In this document: in pieces, positions 1 to 5,643 of the stretch
Position numbering within the stretch: the stretch's first letter is position 1
Layout of the letters: each line of letters begins with the position of its first letter
Assembly (NCBI GenBank): GCA_023392135.1
Contig: JAEVZQ010000056.1
Span: forward strand, 1 to 5,957
Length of the DNA stretch: 5,957 bases
Origin: Pseudomonadota bacterium
GTDB taxonomy: Bacteria; Pseudomonadota; Alphaproteobacteria; Rhizobiales; Hyphomicrobiaceae
Reading direction: 5' to 3'
Made by a program: the position numbers and the translations under genes
The notes under the pieces: model-generated
Seen by the model: only the letters and a program-made list of their open reading frames with translations
Told to the model about the DNA's origin: nothing
Database searches by the model: none

Positions 1-222
1 GCTTCACTGGCCGAGATGATGGCGGGCTTGATCGACGGCACGTTCGGTGAGCCGTTGCCGCTCAGCGAGCAGAAGCGCTTCTTCGATGCGCACATCGGCA
101 GCTGGGCATCTTACTTCTTCCGCGATCTGCAGCAGGCCAAGTCTTCCGTTCTCTATTCAGCGCTGGGTTCCGTCGGAAGCATCTTCCTCAAGATCGAGGA
201 GGGTGCATTTGCGCTCGACTGA
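1..222 (+). CDS. TorD/DmsD-family molecular chaperone, C-terminal fragment (5' end outside window)
   Basis: Frame 1 is open from the first base, so the gene starts upstream and only the last 73 residues are visible. The methionines near base 16 are probably internal. The fragment is helical in character: a hydrophobic/aromatic stretch around FFDAHIGSWASYFFRDLQ, then a second helix ending in FLKIEEGAFALD. This matches the C-terminal helices of the TorD/DmsD/NarJ family, cytoplasmic chaperones that bind Tat signal peptides of molybdoenzymes and hold back export until the cofactor is inserted. Its place just ahead of a Tat-target protein and a Tat-dependent molybdoenzyme supports that reading. 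The likely client is FdhA, and possibly the small Tat protein between them. The gap to the next gene is 36 bases, which suggests co-transcription. The family call rests on pattern and context from a fragment, so the subgroup cannot be fixed. Confidence 0.78.
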   Translation, partial: ASLAEMMAGLIDGTFGEPLPLSEQKRFFDAHIGSWASYFFRDLQQAKSSVLYSALGSVGSIFLKIEEGAFALD

Positions 223-258
223 ACTAGTGTTTGTGGGCCGTTACGAAAGGAGCTGGAA

Positions 259-450
259 ATGAAAAGACAGGATGACAAGGCGGTCACCGACCGTCGCAGC
301 TTCCTCAAGCTCGCAGGAGCCGGAGTGGCTGCGAGTGGTGCGGCGGTTGCGGCCGGCAGTCCGGCGTCGGCAACGGAAAGCAAGCCTCGTGAAGGGCTTT
401 ACCGCGAGACGGACCACGTCAAGCGCTACTACGAGCTCGCCAGGTTCTGA
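259..450 (+). CDS. Small Tat-signal protein of the formate dehydrogenase region
   Basis: This 63-residue protein is mostly a twin-arginine signal peptide. It has a charged n-region, the motif DRRSFLK with the arginines at residues 12-13, an Ala/Gly-rich h-region (about 18-33) and a likely signal peptidase site after the SPASA stretch at residue 38. Only about 25 residues remain after cleavage, ending in GLYRETDHVKRYYELARF. Short proteins of this form next to formate dehydrogenase genes are a recognised family ('formate dehydrogenase region Tat target'), whose role is, to my knowledge, not established. The start is supported by AAAGGAG at 246-252, six bases before the ATG. It lies between the chaperone and fdhA, 67 bases ahead of fdhA. 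It could be a tiny accessory subunit, an export or assembly factor, or a competitor for the chaperone; these roles are speculation. Confidence 0.88.
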   Translation: MKRQDDKAVTDRRSFLKLAGAGVAASGAAVAAGSPASATESKPREGLYRETDHVKRYYELARF

Positions 451-517
451 TTTCCATCTTGCGGCCGCAGCACAAGCAAAGCTGGGCTGACCGCATGGCG
501 TTCAAAGGGAGAAAATC

Positions 518-3460
518 ATGTTGAGGAAGAAGGCGAACGGAGCCGCCGGGCGGGCTCGCCTGTCGTCGGCCCTCCACGTCGAATCGCAAGGCACGGTCGA
601 CAGACGCGCGTTCCTGCGCAACTCGGGCCTTGCCATCGGCGGTCTGACAGCAGCTTCGGCACTCGTCGCCGGTCGTGTGCAGAAGGCAGAGGCTCAGACG
701 GCCGGCGGCGGCGGCAGCAACGTCGAGATCAGGAAGTCCGTCTGTACACACTGCTCGGTGGGCTGCACCATTCTGGCCGAGGTGCAGAACGGCGTGTGGA
801 TCGGACAGGAGCCCGGCTTCGACAGCCCGCTCAACCTTGGTGCCCACTGTGCGAAGGGTGCGTCGGCGCGCGAGCATGCCCATGGCGAGCGGCGCCTCAA
901 GTACCCGATGAAGCTCGTTGCCGGTAAGTGGCAGCGCATTTCCTGGGATCAGGCAATCAACGAGATCGGCGACAAGATGTTGCAGATCCGCGAGACCTCG
1001 GGTCCCGATTCGGTGTACTTCCTCGGCTCTGCCAAGTTCTCGAACGAGCAAGCGTATCTCTTCCGCAAGTTCTACGCGTTCTGGGGCTCGAACAACGGAG
1101 ACCACCAGGCCCGCATCTGTCACTCGACCACCGTCGCCGGCGTGGCCCAGACCTGGGGCTACGGTGCGATGACGAACTCCTACAACGACATCCAGAGCTC
1201 CAAGGCGATCTTCATGATCGGCAGCAACGCTGCCGAGGCGCATCCCGTCTCGGTGCAGTTCCTGCTGAGGTCGAAGGAGCAGAACAACGCGCAGCTCATC
1301 GTCTGTGATCCGCGCTTTACGCGCACTGCGGCGCACGCCAACGAGTACGTCCGCTTCCGTCCGGGAACGGACATTCCGCTGATCTGGGGCATCCTCTATC
1401 ACATTCTGGAGAATGGCTGGGAGGACAAGGAGTTCATCCGCCAGCGCGTCTGGGGCATGGAATGGGTGCGCGAGGAGGTCAAGAAGTGGACGCCTGAGGA
1501 GGTCGAGAACGTCACTGGCGTTCCGGGCTCGCAGCTCCGCCGCGTTGCCCGCACCCTCGCCAGCAACCAGCCCGGCACGCTGATCTGGTGCATGGGCTCC
1601 ACCCAGCACACGGTCGCCAACGCCAACGTGCGCGCCTACTGCATCCTGCAGCTCGCGCTCGGCAATATGGGCGTCGCAGGCGGTGGTGCAAACATCTTCC
1701 GTGGTCACGACAACGTGCAGGGCGCGACCGACTTCGGCGTCGAGCCGGGCACGCTGCCGGGCTACTACGGCCTGTCGGAGGGCTCCTGGAAGCACTGGGC
1801 ACGCGTGTGGGATGTTCCGCACGACTACCTGGTGGGTCGCTTCCACGAAAAGAAGCTGATGGAGTCGGCGGGCATTCCGCTGTCGCGGTGGGTCGATGGC
1901 GTGCTCGAGGACAAGGCCAACGTCGATCAGCCGGACCTTCTCAAAGCTGTCTTCTTCTGGGGCCATGCGCCGAACTCGCAGACGCGCGGGCCGGACATGA
2001 AGAAGGCGATGGAGAAGCTCGACCTGCTGGTCGTTGTCGATCCCTACCCGACGGCAACGGCCGTCATGCACGACCGTACCGACAACACCTATGTGCTGCC
2101 GGCGGCGACCCAGTACGAGACGGTCGGCTCGGTGACTGCGTCGAACCGCTCGCTGCAGTGGCGTGAGAAGGTGTTCGAGCCGTTCTTCGAGGCGAAGGTC
2201 GATCACGAGATCATGTACCTGTTCGCCAAGAAGCTCGGCTTCGACAAGGAGATGTTCAAGAACATCAAGGTCGAGAATAACGAGCCGCTGGTCGAGGACA
2301 TCACCCTAGAGTTCAACAAGGGCATGTGGACCATCGGCTACACCGGCCAGTCGCCGGATCGGCTGAAGCTGCACATGGCCAACCAGCACACCTTCGACCG
2401 TGTGACTCTCAAGGCCAACGGCGGTCCGTGCGACGGCGAGTATTACGGTCTGCCTTGGCCGTGCTGGGGCAATGCCGACATGGAGCTGCCGAATGGTAAG
2501 AAAGGCCACCCTGGCACGCCCAACCTGTATGACACCTCCAAGCACGTGCAGGATGGCGGTTTGAACTTTCGAGCGCTGTGGGGTGCTACCGTCAAGGGTC
2601 AATCGGAGAAGTTCACCCGTAACGACGAGAATCTCGACAATATGCTCGCCGTCGACAGCTATCCGGTCGGCAACGAGCTCAAGGGTGGTCATCCGGCCGT
2701 CTCGCTCGGGCTGCTCAAGAAGCTCGGCTGGGATGGAGACCTGACACCGGAGGAGCTGGCGTCCATAAACAAGGTCGGTGGCGACAAAGCCGACGCGGTG
2801 ACGTTCACCACGGACCTGTCGGGCGGTTTGCAGCGCGTGGCGATCAAGCATGGCCTCGCACCGTTCGGTAATGGCAAGGCGCGTGCGGTCGTCTGGAACT
2901 TCCCTGACCCGGTACCGCTCCACCGCGAGCCGCTATACACACCACGGCGGGACCTGGTGGCGAAGTACCCGACCCATAAGGACCGCAGGATGAACCGCCT
3001 GCCGGTGCTGTTCGAGTCCATCCAGAAGAACGACTTCTCGAAGGAGTACCCGATCGTTCTGACGACTGGGCGCCTCGTCGAGTACGAGGGTGGCGGCGAA
3101 GAGAGCCGTTCCAACCCGTGGCTGGCCGAGCTTCAGCAGGACATGTTCGTCGAGGTCCACCCGACGGACGCCAACAATCTCGGGATCAGGGATGGCCAGA
3201 TGGTCTGGGTCGAGGGGCCTGAGAAGGCCAAGGTCCTCGTGATGGCGATGGTGACAGAGCGGGTCGGCAAGGGCGTCGCCTTCATGCCGTTCTGCTTCGC
3301 CGGCCACTTCCAGGGCAAGGATTTGCGCTCGAAGTACCCGCCGGGTACGGATCCATACGTCCTCGGCGAGGCTGCCAACACCGCAATGACCTACGGCTAC
3401 GACGTCGTCACTCAAATGCAGGAGACGAAGACGTCGCTCTGCAAGATCTGGAGGGCTTGA
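518..3460 (+). CDS. fdhA: Formate dehydrogenase alpha (catalytic) subunit, molybdopterin, Cys-type, Tat-exported
   Basis: This subunit oxidises formate to CO2 at a bis-MGD molybdenum or tungsten centre, predicted on the periplasmic side. The 980-residue length is near that of E. coli FdnG (about 1015). It opens with a Tat signal (VDRRAFLR, twin arginines at 29-30; likely cleavage after AEA at residue 59). A [4Fe-4S] site follows: C76, C79, C83 and C111, with K113 just after, the usual bridge residue toward the pterin. The active-site motif RICHSTTVAG places C201-H202 where FdnG has selenocysteine-histidine. The codon at 1118-1120 is TGT, so this is a cysteine enzyme. The segment TQHTVANANVR holds R372, the likely formate-binding arginine. 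RGHDNVQGATDFG (395-407) is a pterin-contact motif of the family. The C-terminal dinucleotide-binding domain runs from about 844 to 970. The start is set by AAAGGGAG at 504-511, six bases upstream. fdhB follows after 3 bases. Confidence 0.97.
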   Translation: MLRKKANGAAGRARLSSALHVESQGTVDRRAFLRNSGLAIGGLTAASALVAGRVQKAEAQTAGGGGSNVEIRKSVCTHCSVGCTILAEVQNGVWIGQEPGFDSPLNLGAHCAKGASAREHAHGERRLKYPMKLVAGKWQRISWDQAINEIGDKMLQIRETSGPDSVYFLGSAKFSNEQAYLFRKFYAFWGSNNGDHQARICHSTTVAGVAQTWGYGAMTNSYNDIQSSKAIFMIGSNAAEAHPVSVQFLLRSKEQNNAQLIVCDPRFTRTAAHANEYVRFRPGTDIPLIWGILYHILENGWEDKEFIRQRVWGMEWVREEVKKWTPEEVENVTGVPGSQLRRVARTLASNQPGTLIWCMGSTQHTVANANVRAYCILQLALGNMGVAGGGANIFRGHDNVQGATDFGVEPGTLPGYYGLSEGSWKHWARVWDVPHDYLVGRFHEKKLMESAGIPLSRWVDGVLEDKANVDQPDLLKAVFFWGHAPNSQTRGPDMKKAMEKLDLLVVVDPYPTATAVMHDRTDNTYVLPAATQYETVGSVTASNRSLQWREKVFEPFFEAKVDHEIMYLFAKKLGFDKEMFKNIKVENNEPLVEDITLEFNKGMWTIGYTGQSPDRLKLHMANQHTFDRVTLKANGGPCDGEYYGLPWPCWGNADMELPNGKKGHPGTPNLYDTSKHVQDGGLNFRALWGATVKGQSEKFTRNDENLDNMLAVDSYPVGNELKGGHPAVSLGLLKKLGWDGDLTPEELASINKVGGDKADAVTFTTDLSGGLQRVAIKHGLAPFGNGKARAVVWNFPDPVPLHREPLYTPRRDLVAKYPTHKDRRMNRLPVLFESIQKNDFSKEYPIVLTTGRLVEYEGGGEESRSNPWLAELQQDMFVEVHPTDANNLGIRDGQMVWVEGPEKAKVLVMAMVTERVGKGVAFMPFCFAGHFQGKDLRSKYPPGTDPYVLGEAANTAMTYGYDVVTQMQETKTSLCKIWRA

Positions 3461-3463
3461 ACC

Positions 3464-4054
3464 ATGGCACGCATGAAGTTCCTCTGCGACGCAGAGCGCT
3501 GCATCGAGTGCAATGCATGCGTCACCGCCTGCAAGAACGAGCACGAGGTGCCGTGGGGCATCAATCGCCGGCGTGTCGTCACGATCAACGACGGCAAGCC
3601 GGGTGAGCGCTCCATCTCGGTCGCCTGCATGCACTGTTCGGACGCGCCGTGCGCGGCGGTCTGCCCGGTGGACTGCTTCTATCAGACCGAGGAAGGCGTG
3701 GTCCTGCACAACAAGGACCTCTGCATCGGCTGCGGCTACTGCTTCTATGCCTGCCCGATCGGCGCGCCGCAGTATCCGCAGGCGTCCAACTTCGGCTCCC
3801 GCGGCAAGATGGACAAGTGCACCTTCTGTGCTGGCGGCCCCGAGACGAACCAGGACGTCATGTTCAAGAAGTACGGTCGTAACCGCCTTGCCGAAGGCAA
3901 GCTGCCGCTCTGCGCCGAGATGTGCTCGACCAAGGCGCTGCTCGCCGGTGATGGTGATGTGGTGTCCGCGATCTACCGCGAGCGCATCGTTGCACGCGGC
4001 TTCGGTTCGGGCGCGTGGGGCTGGGGCAAGGCCTATCCCGGCACACCCGGCTGA
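3464..4054 (+). CDS. fdhB: Formate dehydrogenase beta subunit, four [4Fe-4S] clusters
   Basis: This is the electron-transfer subunit linking FdhA to the cytochrome b subunit. Its 196 residues carry sixteen cysteines in four ferredoxin-type groups: C13/C16/C19/C23, C55/C58/C63/C67, C87/C90/C93/C97 and C119/C122/C150/C154. Each group can supply four ligands, though by family precedent individual clusters may draw ligands from paired groups. C8 and C71 are extra. There is no signal peptide, so it probably leaves the cell bound to FdhA through the Tat system, as is known for FdnGH. It is about 100 residues shorter than E. coli FdnH (about 294) and lacks the C-terminal membrane helix of that protein; the tail (GSGAWGWGKAYPGTPG) is soluble in character. 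This agrees with the short Wolinella/FDH3-type beta subunits. GGAGGG at 3450-3455, inside the end of fdhA, sits 8 bases before the ATG and suggests coupled translation. A second in-frame ATG at 3473 is less well placed. Confidence 0.95.
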   Translation: MARMKFLCDAERCIECNACVTACKNEHEVPWGINRRRVVTINDGKPGERSISVACMHCSDAPCAAVCPVDCFYQTEEGVVLHNKDLCIGCGYCFYACPIGAPQYPQASNFGSRGKMDKCTFCAGGPETNQDVMFKKYGRNRLAEGKLPLCAEMCSTKALLAGDGDVVSAIYRERIVARGFGSGAWGWGKAYPGTPG

Positions 4055-4247
4055 TCTACGGTCTTGGCTCCGGAACGTCTGGACTGACTAACTGCGGCGG
4101 GGCGGTCATCGGCCGCCCCGTCTTTGGCCTTGCAAACGTGCTTCTCTTCGCCTGTGCTTGGCTTGCAGGCGCGGCGCGGGATACGAGGCCTTCATAAGCT
4201 CCTGACGGGCGGCGACCGGTTGAGCCGGCCTGTCGAAAGGAAACGAA
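4055..4247 (+). other. 193-base gap between fdhB and the lipoprotein gene
   Basis: This is the longest gap in the window. It holds the GC-rich hairpin described separately (4096-4122) and, at its 3' end, the ribosome-binding site AAGGA (4237-4241) for the next gene. I looked for a promoter between the hairpin and 4235. There are only weak sigma-70-like pieces, such as TTGGCT at 4159-4164 with TACGAG 17 bases further on, and nothing I would call. Short open frames crossing this region show no ribosome-binding site and no recognisable protein signature. A small RNA or an internal promoter remains possible but unsupported. Confidence 0.5.
4096..4122 (+). terminator. GC-rich hairpin, likely intrinsic terminator or attenuator after fdhB
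   Basis: Bases 4098-4107 pair with 4111-4120 in a ten-pair stem that includes one G-T (G-U) pair. The loop is only three bases (ATC). Two weaker outer pairs (4097-4121 and 4096-4122) can extend it. The 3' side is followed by TCTTT, a short and imperfect U-tract. The hairpin lies 41 bases after the fdhB stop. The stem is stronger than expected from background even in GC-rich DNA, but the poor U-run suggests leaky termination, or an RNA-stabilising 3' structure, instead of a full stop. Downstream genes belong to the same complex, so partial read-through is plausible. Confidence 0.6.
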
Positions 4248-4430
4248 ATGCACCGATGGAAAACTACGGCTCTGGTCCTGGGGGCGGTGCTGGCGCTGGC
4301 CGGCTGCCGCGAGGAGGATCAGGGCCGGCCGCTGTCGTTCGACCCTGGCGTGTATCGGGGTGAGAAACTTCCGCCACTGACCAACGATCAGATCCGGACT
4401 TTGCAGGACCGCGGCAGGATTATGCGCTAG
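4248..4430 (+). CDS. Small predicted lipoprotein between fdhB and fdhC, function unknown
   Basis: This is a 60-residue product. It starts with a short basic n-region (MHRWK), then a hydrophobic core (TTALVLGAVLALAGC), ending in a textbook lipobox LAGC with the lipidated cysteine at residue 20. The mature part is about 41 residues, polar, with PGVYRGEKLPPLTNDQIRTL near its middle and a basic C-terminus (DRGRIMR). It has no further cysteines, hemes or metal motifs. The residue after Cys20 is Arg, not Asp, so inner-membrane retention by the +2 rule is not indicated and sorting to the outer membrane is possible. AAGGA at 4237-4241, six bases ahead of the ATG, fixes the start. The reading frame, signal and ribosome site together make it a real gene despite its size. 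Its place between two subunit genes of one enzyme suggests a role in that complex or its assembly, but I do not recognise a described function. Confidence 0.85.
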   Translation: MHRWKTTALVLGAVLALAGCREEDQGRPLSFDPGVYRGEKLPPLTNDQIRTLQDRGRIMR

Positions 4431-4449
4431 CCTGTCCTGCGGGACAGGC
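4430..4449 (+). other. Eight-pair hairpin at the lipoprotein stop codon
   Basis: Bases 4430-4437 (GCCTGTCC) are the exact reverse complement of 4442-4449 (GGACAGGC), with the four-base loop TGCG. The hairpin begins on the last base of the TAG stop. No T-run follows, so it is unlikely to be an intrinsic terminator. It may stabilise processed mRNA or affect translation of fdhC, whose ATG is 27 bases past its end. The perfect complement makes the structure likely; the role is a guess. Confidence 0.5.
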
Positions 4450-4451
4450 GC

Positions 4452-4476
4452 CTCGAGGGAATCGAGAGGACACGAG
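4452..4476 (+). promoter_or_regulatory. fdhC ribosome-binding region with a small stem touching it
   Basis: AGAGGA at 4465-4470, six bases before the ATG at 4477, is the ribosome-binding site that decides the fdhC start. The five bases CTCGA (4452-4456) can pair with TCGAG (4462-4466), placing the first two bases of the site in a short stem. Five pairs around a five-base loop is weak, so any effect on translation would be modest. Confidence 0.45.
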
Positions 4477-5634
4477 ATGACCCAGTTCTTCCGTGCAATG
4501 TGGCCAGTGCGAGCGCTGCGCGTGTCGCCACTCGCCGGCCTTCTGGCTGCAGTGCTCATTGCCTCGGCCGTGCCGACAATGGCGCAGCAATCCAACCCCA
4601 ATGTCCGGCCGCCCGCGGGTGCAGTCGAATCCGCGCAGCCCGATGCTCCCGGTTCGGTCCGGCCCTGGAACTACGATGCCGAGATGTGGCAGCAGGTGCG
4701 TCAGGGTGTCCAGGGCAAGGTCTCCATACAGGATGGCAAAGCCGGCCAGCTGGTGGATTCCTCAGGTGAAGCCTGGCGCAATTTCCGCAACGGCCCGCTG
4801 CCGACCTACGGTTCGTGGTTCTTGGCCGCCACACTTGGTGTGATTGCGCTGTTCTTTCTGGTCCGCGGCCGCATCAAGATCGAGCACGGGTGGGCCGGCC
4901 GCACGATCGAGCGGTTCAGCGGCTTCGAGCGGATGGGCCACTGGCTGCTGGCGGCATCCTTCATCCTGCTCGCCTTGACCGGTCTCAACGTCCTTTATGG
5001 GCGCTACTGGCTGCTGCCGGTGATCGGTAAGGAGGCCTTCGCCGGTATCACGCTGGCCGGCAAGTTGGTGCACAACTACGTGGCGTTCGCCTTCATGCTG
5101 GGGCTGCTCTGGGTGCTCGTCACCTGGGTCCGGCACAACATCCCGCACTGGCGGGACCTGCAGTGGCTGGCCATGGGCGGCGGCATGCTGGTCAAGGGCG
5201 TGCACCCGCCGAGCTGGAAATTCAACGCCGGCCAGAAGATCCTGTTCTGGCTCATCATTCTGGGCGGCATCTCGATCAGCCTGTCCGGCCTGTCGCTGAT
5301 GTTCCCGTATGAGCTGCCGATGTTCGCGAAGACCTTCGCTGCCGTCAACAGTGTGTTCGGCACCGGTCTTCCGACGGAGCTGAGCGTCAATCAGGAGATG
5401 CAGTACGCGTCGCTGTGGCACGCGATCATGGCTCTGTTCCTGACGGCGGTGATCCTCGGTCATATCTATATCGGCACGTTGGGCATGCAGGGCGCATTCT
5501 CTGCCATGGGATCGGGACAGGTGGACGTCGCATGGGCCAAGCAGCACCACAGCCTCTGGGCCGACGAGGTGCTCAAGGGTGGAGACGAGCGCCCCGTGGA
5601 CGCTGGCGAGATACGGCCGCAACCGGCGGAGTGA
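4477..5634 (+). CDS. fdhC: Formate dehydrogenase gamma subunit, cytochrome b556, quinone-reducing
   Basis: This integral membrane diheme cytochrome b takes electrons from FdhB and reduces the quinone pool. Its 385 residues start with a probable Sec signal (hydrophobic core about 17-33, cleavage near MAQ at 35-37). A hydrophilic segment predicted to be periplasmic follows (about 38-112). Four main membrane spans then match the family core (about 153-173, 196-217, 255-275, 313-334), with one more hydrophobic span before them (113-129). Likely heme b ligands are H155 (ERMGHWLL), H199 (KLVHNYVAF), H315 (SLWHAIM) and H329 (LGHIYIG). The last two are 14 residues apart, the same spacing as H155 and H169 of E. 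coli FdnI. The family segment HPPSWKFNAGQK (243-254) lies before the third core span. It is longer than FdnI (about 217), mainly through the N-terminal extension, which is common among FdhC proteins outside the enterics. A downstream gene starts 9 bases after its stop. Confidence 0.95.
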   Translation: MTQFFRAMWPVRALRVSPLAGLLAAVLIASAVPTMAQQSNPNVRPPAGAVESAQPDAPGSVRPWNYDAEMWQQVRQGVQGKVSIQDGKAGQLVDSSGEAWRNFRNGPLPTYGSWFLAATLGVIALFFLVRGRIKIEHGWAGRTIERFSGFERMGHWLLAASFILLALTGLNVLYGRYWLLPVIGKEAFAGITLAGKLVHNYVAFAFMLGLLWVLVTWVRHNIPHWRDLQWLAMGGGMLVKGVHPPSWKFNAGQKILFWLIILGGISISLSGLSLMFPYELPMFAKTFAAVNSVFGTGLPTELSVNQEMQYASLWHAIMALFLTAVILGHIYIGTLGMQGAFSAMGSGQVDVAWAKQHHSLWADEVLKGGDERPVDAGEIRPQPAE

Positions 5635-5643
5635 CGCTCTGCC

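Noticed and set aside
460..469. Ten-base perfect palindrome TGCGGCCGCA between the small Tat gene and fdhA
   Set aside because: It is short and made mostly of G and C in a GC-rich genome; with no spacer or second copy there is no support for an operator site.
1588..2166. A 192-codon plus-strand frame within fdhA
   Set aside because: It is an overlapping frame rich in Arg and Gly with no ribosome-binding site or motif; the fdhA frame here carries the formate dehydrogenase signature residues.
419..2206. A 595-codon open frame on the minus strand, inside fdhA
   Set aside because: It is fully antisense to fdhA, which has clear cofactor motifs throughout. Its translation is rich in Arg, His, Leu and Val with no recognisable domain, as expected from the mirror of GC-biased codons.
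4056..4601. A 181-codon minus-strand frame covering the fdhB-fdhC interval
   Set aside because: It runs across the terminator-like hairpin, the lipoprotein gene and the fdhC start, and shows no protein signature; the plus-strand lipoprotein gene with its ribosome site explains the region better.
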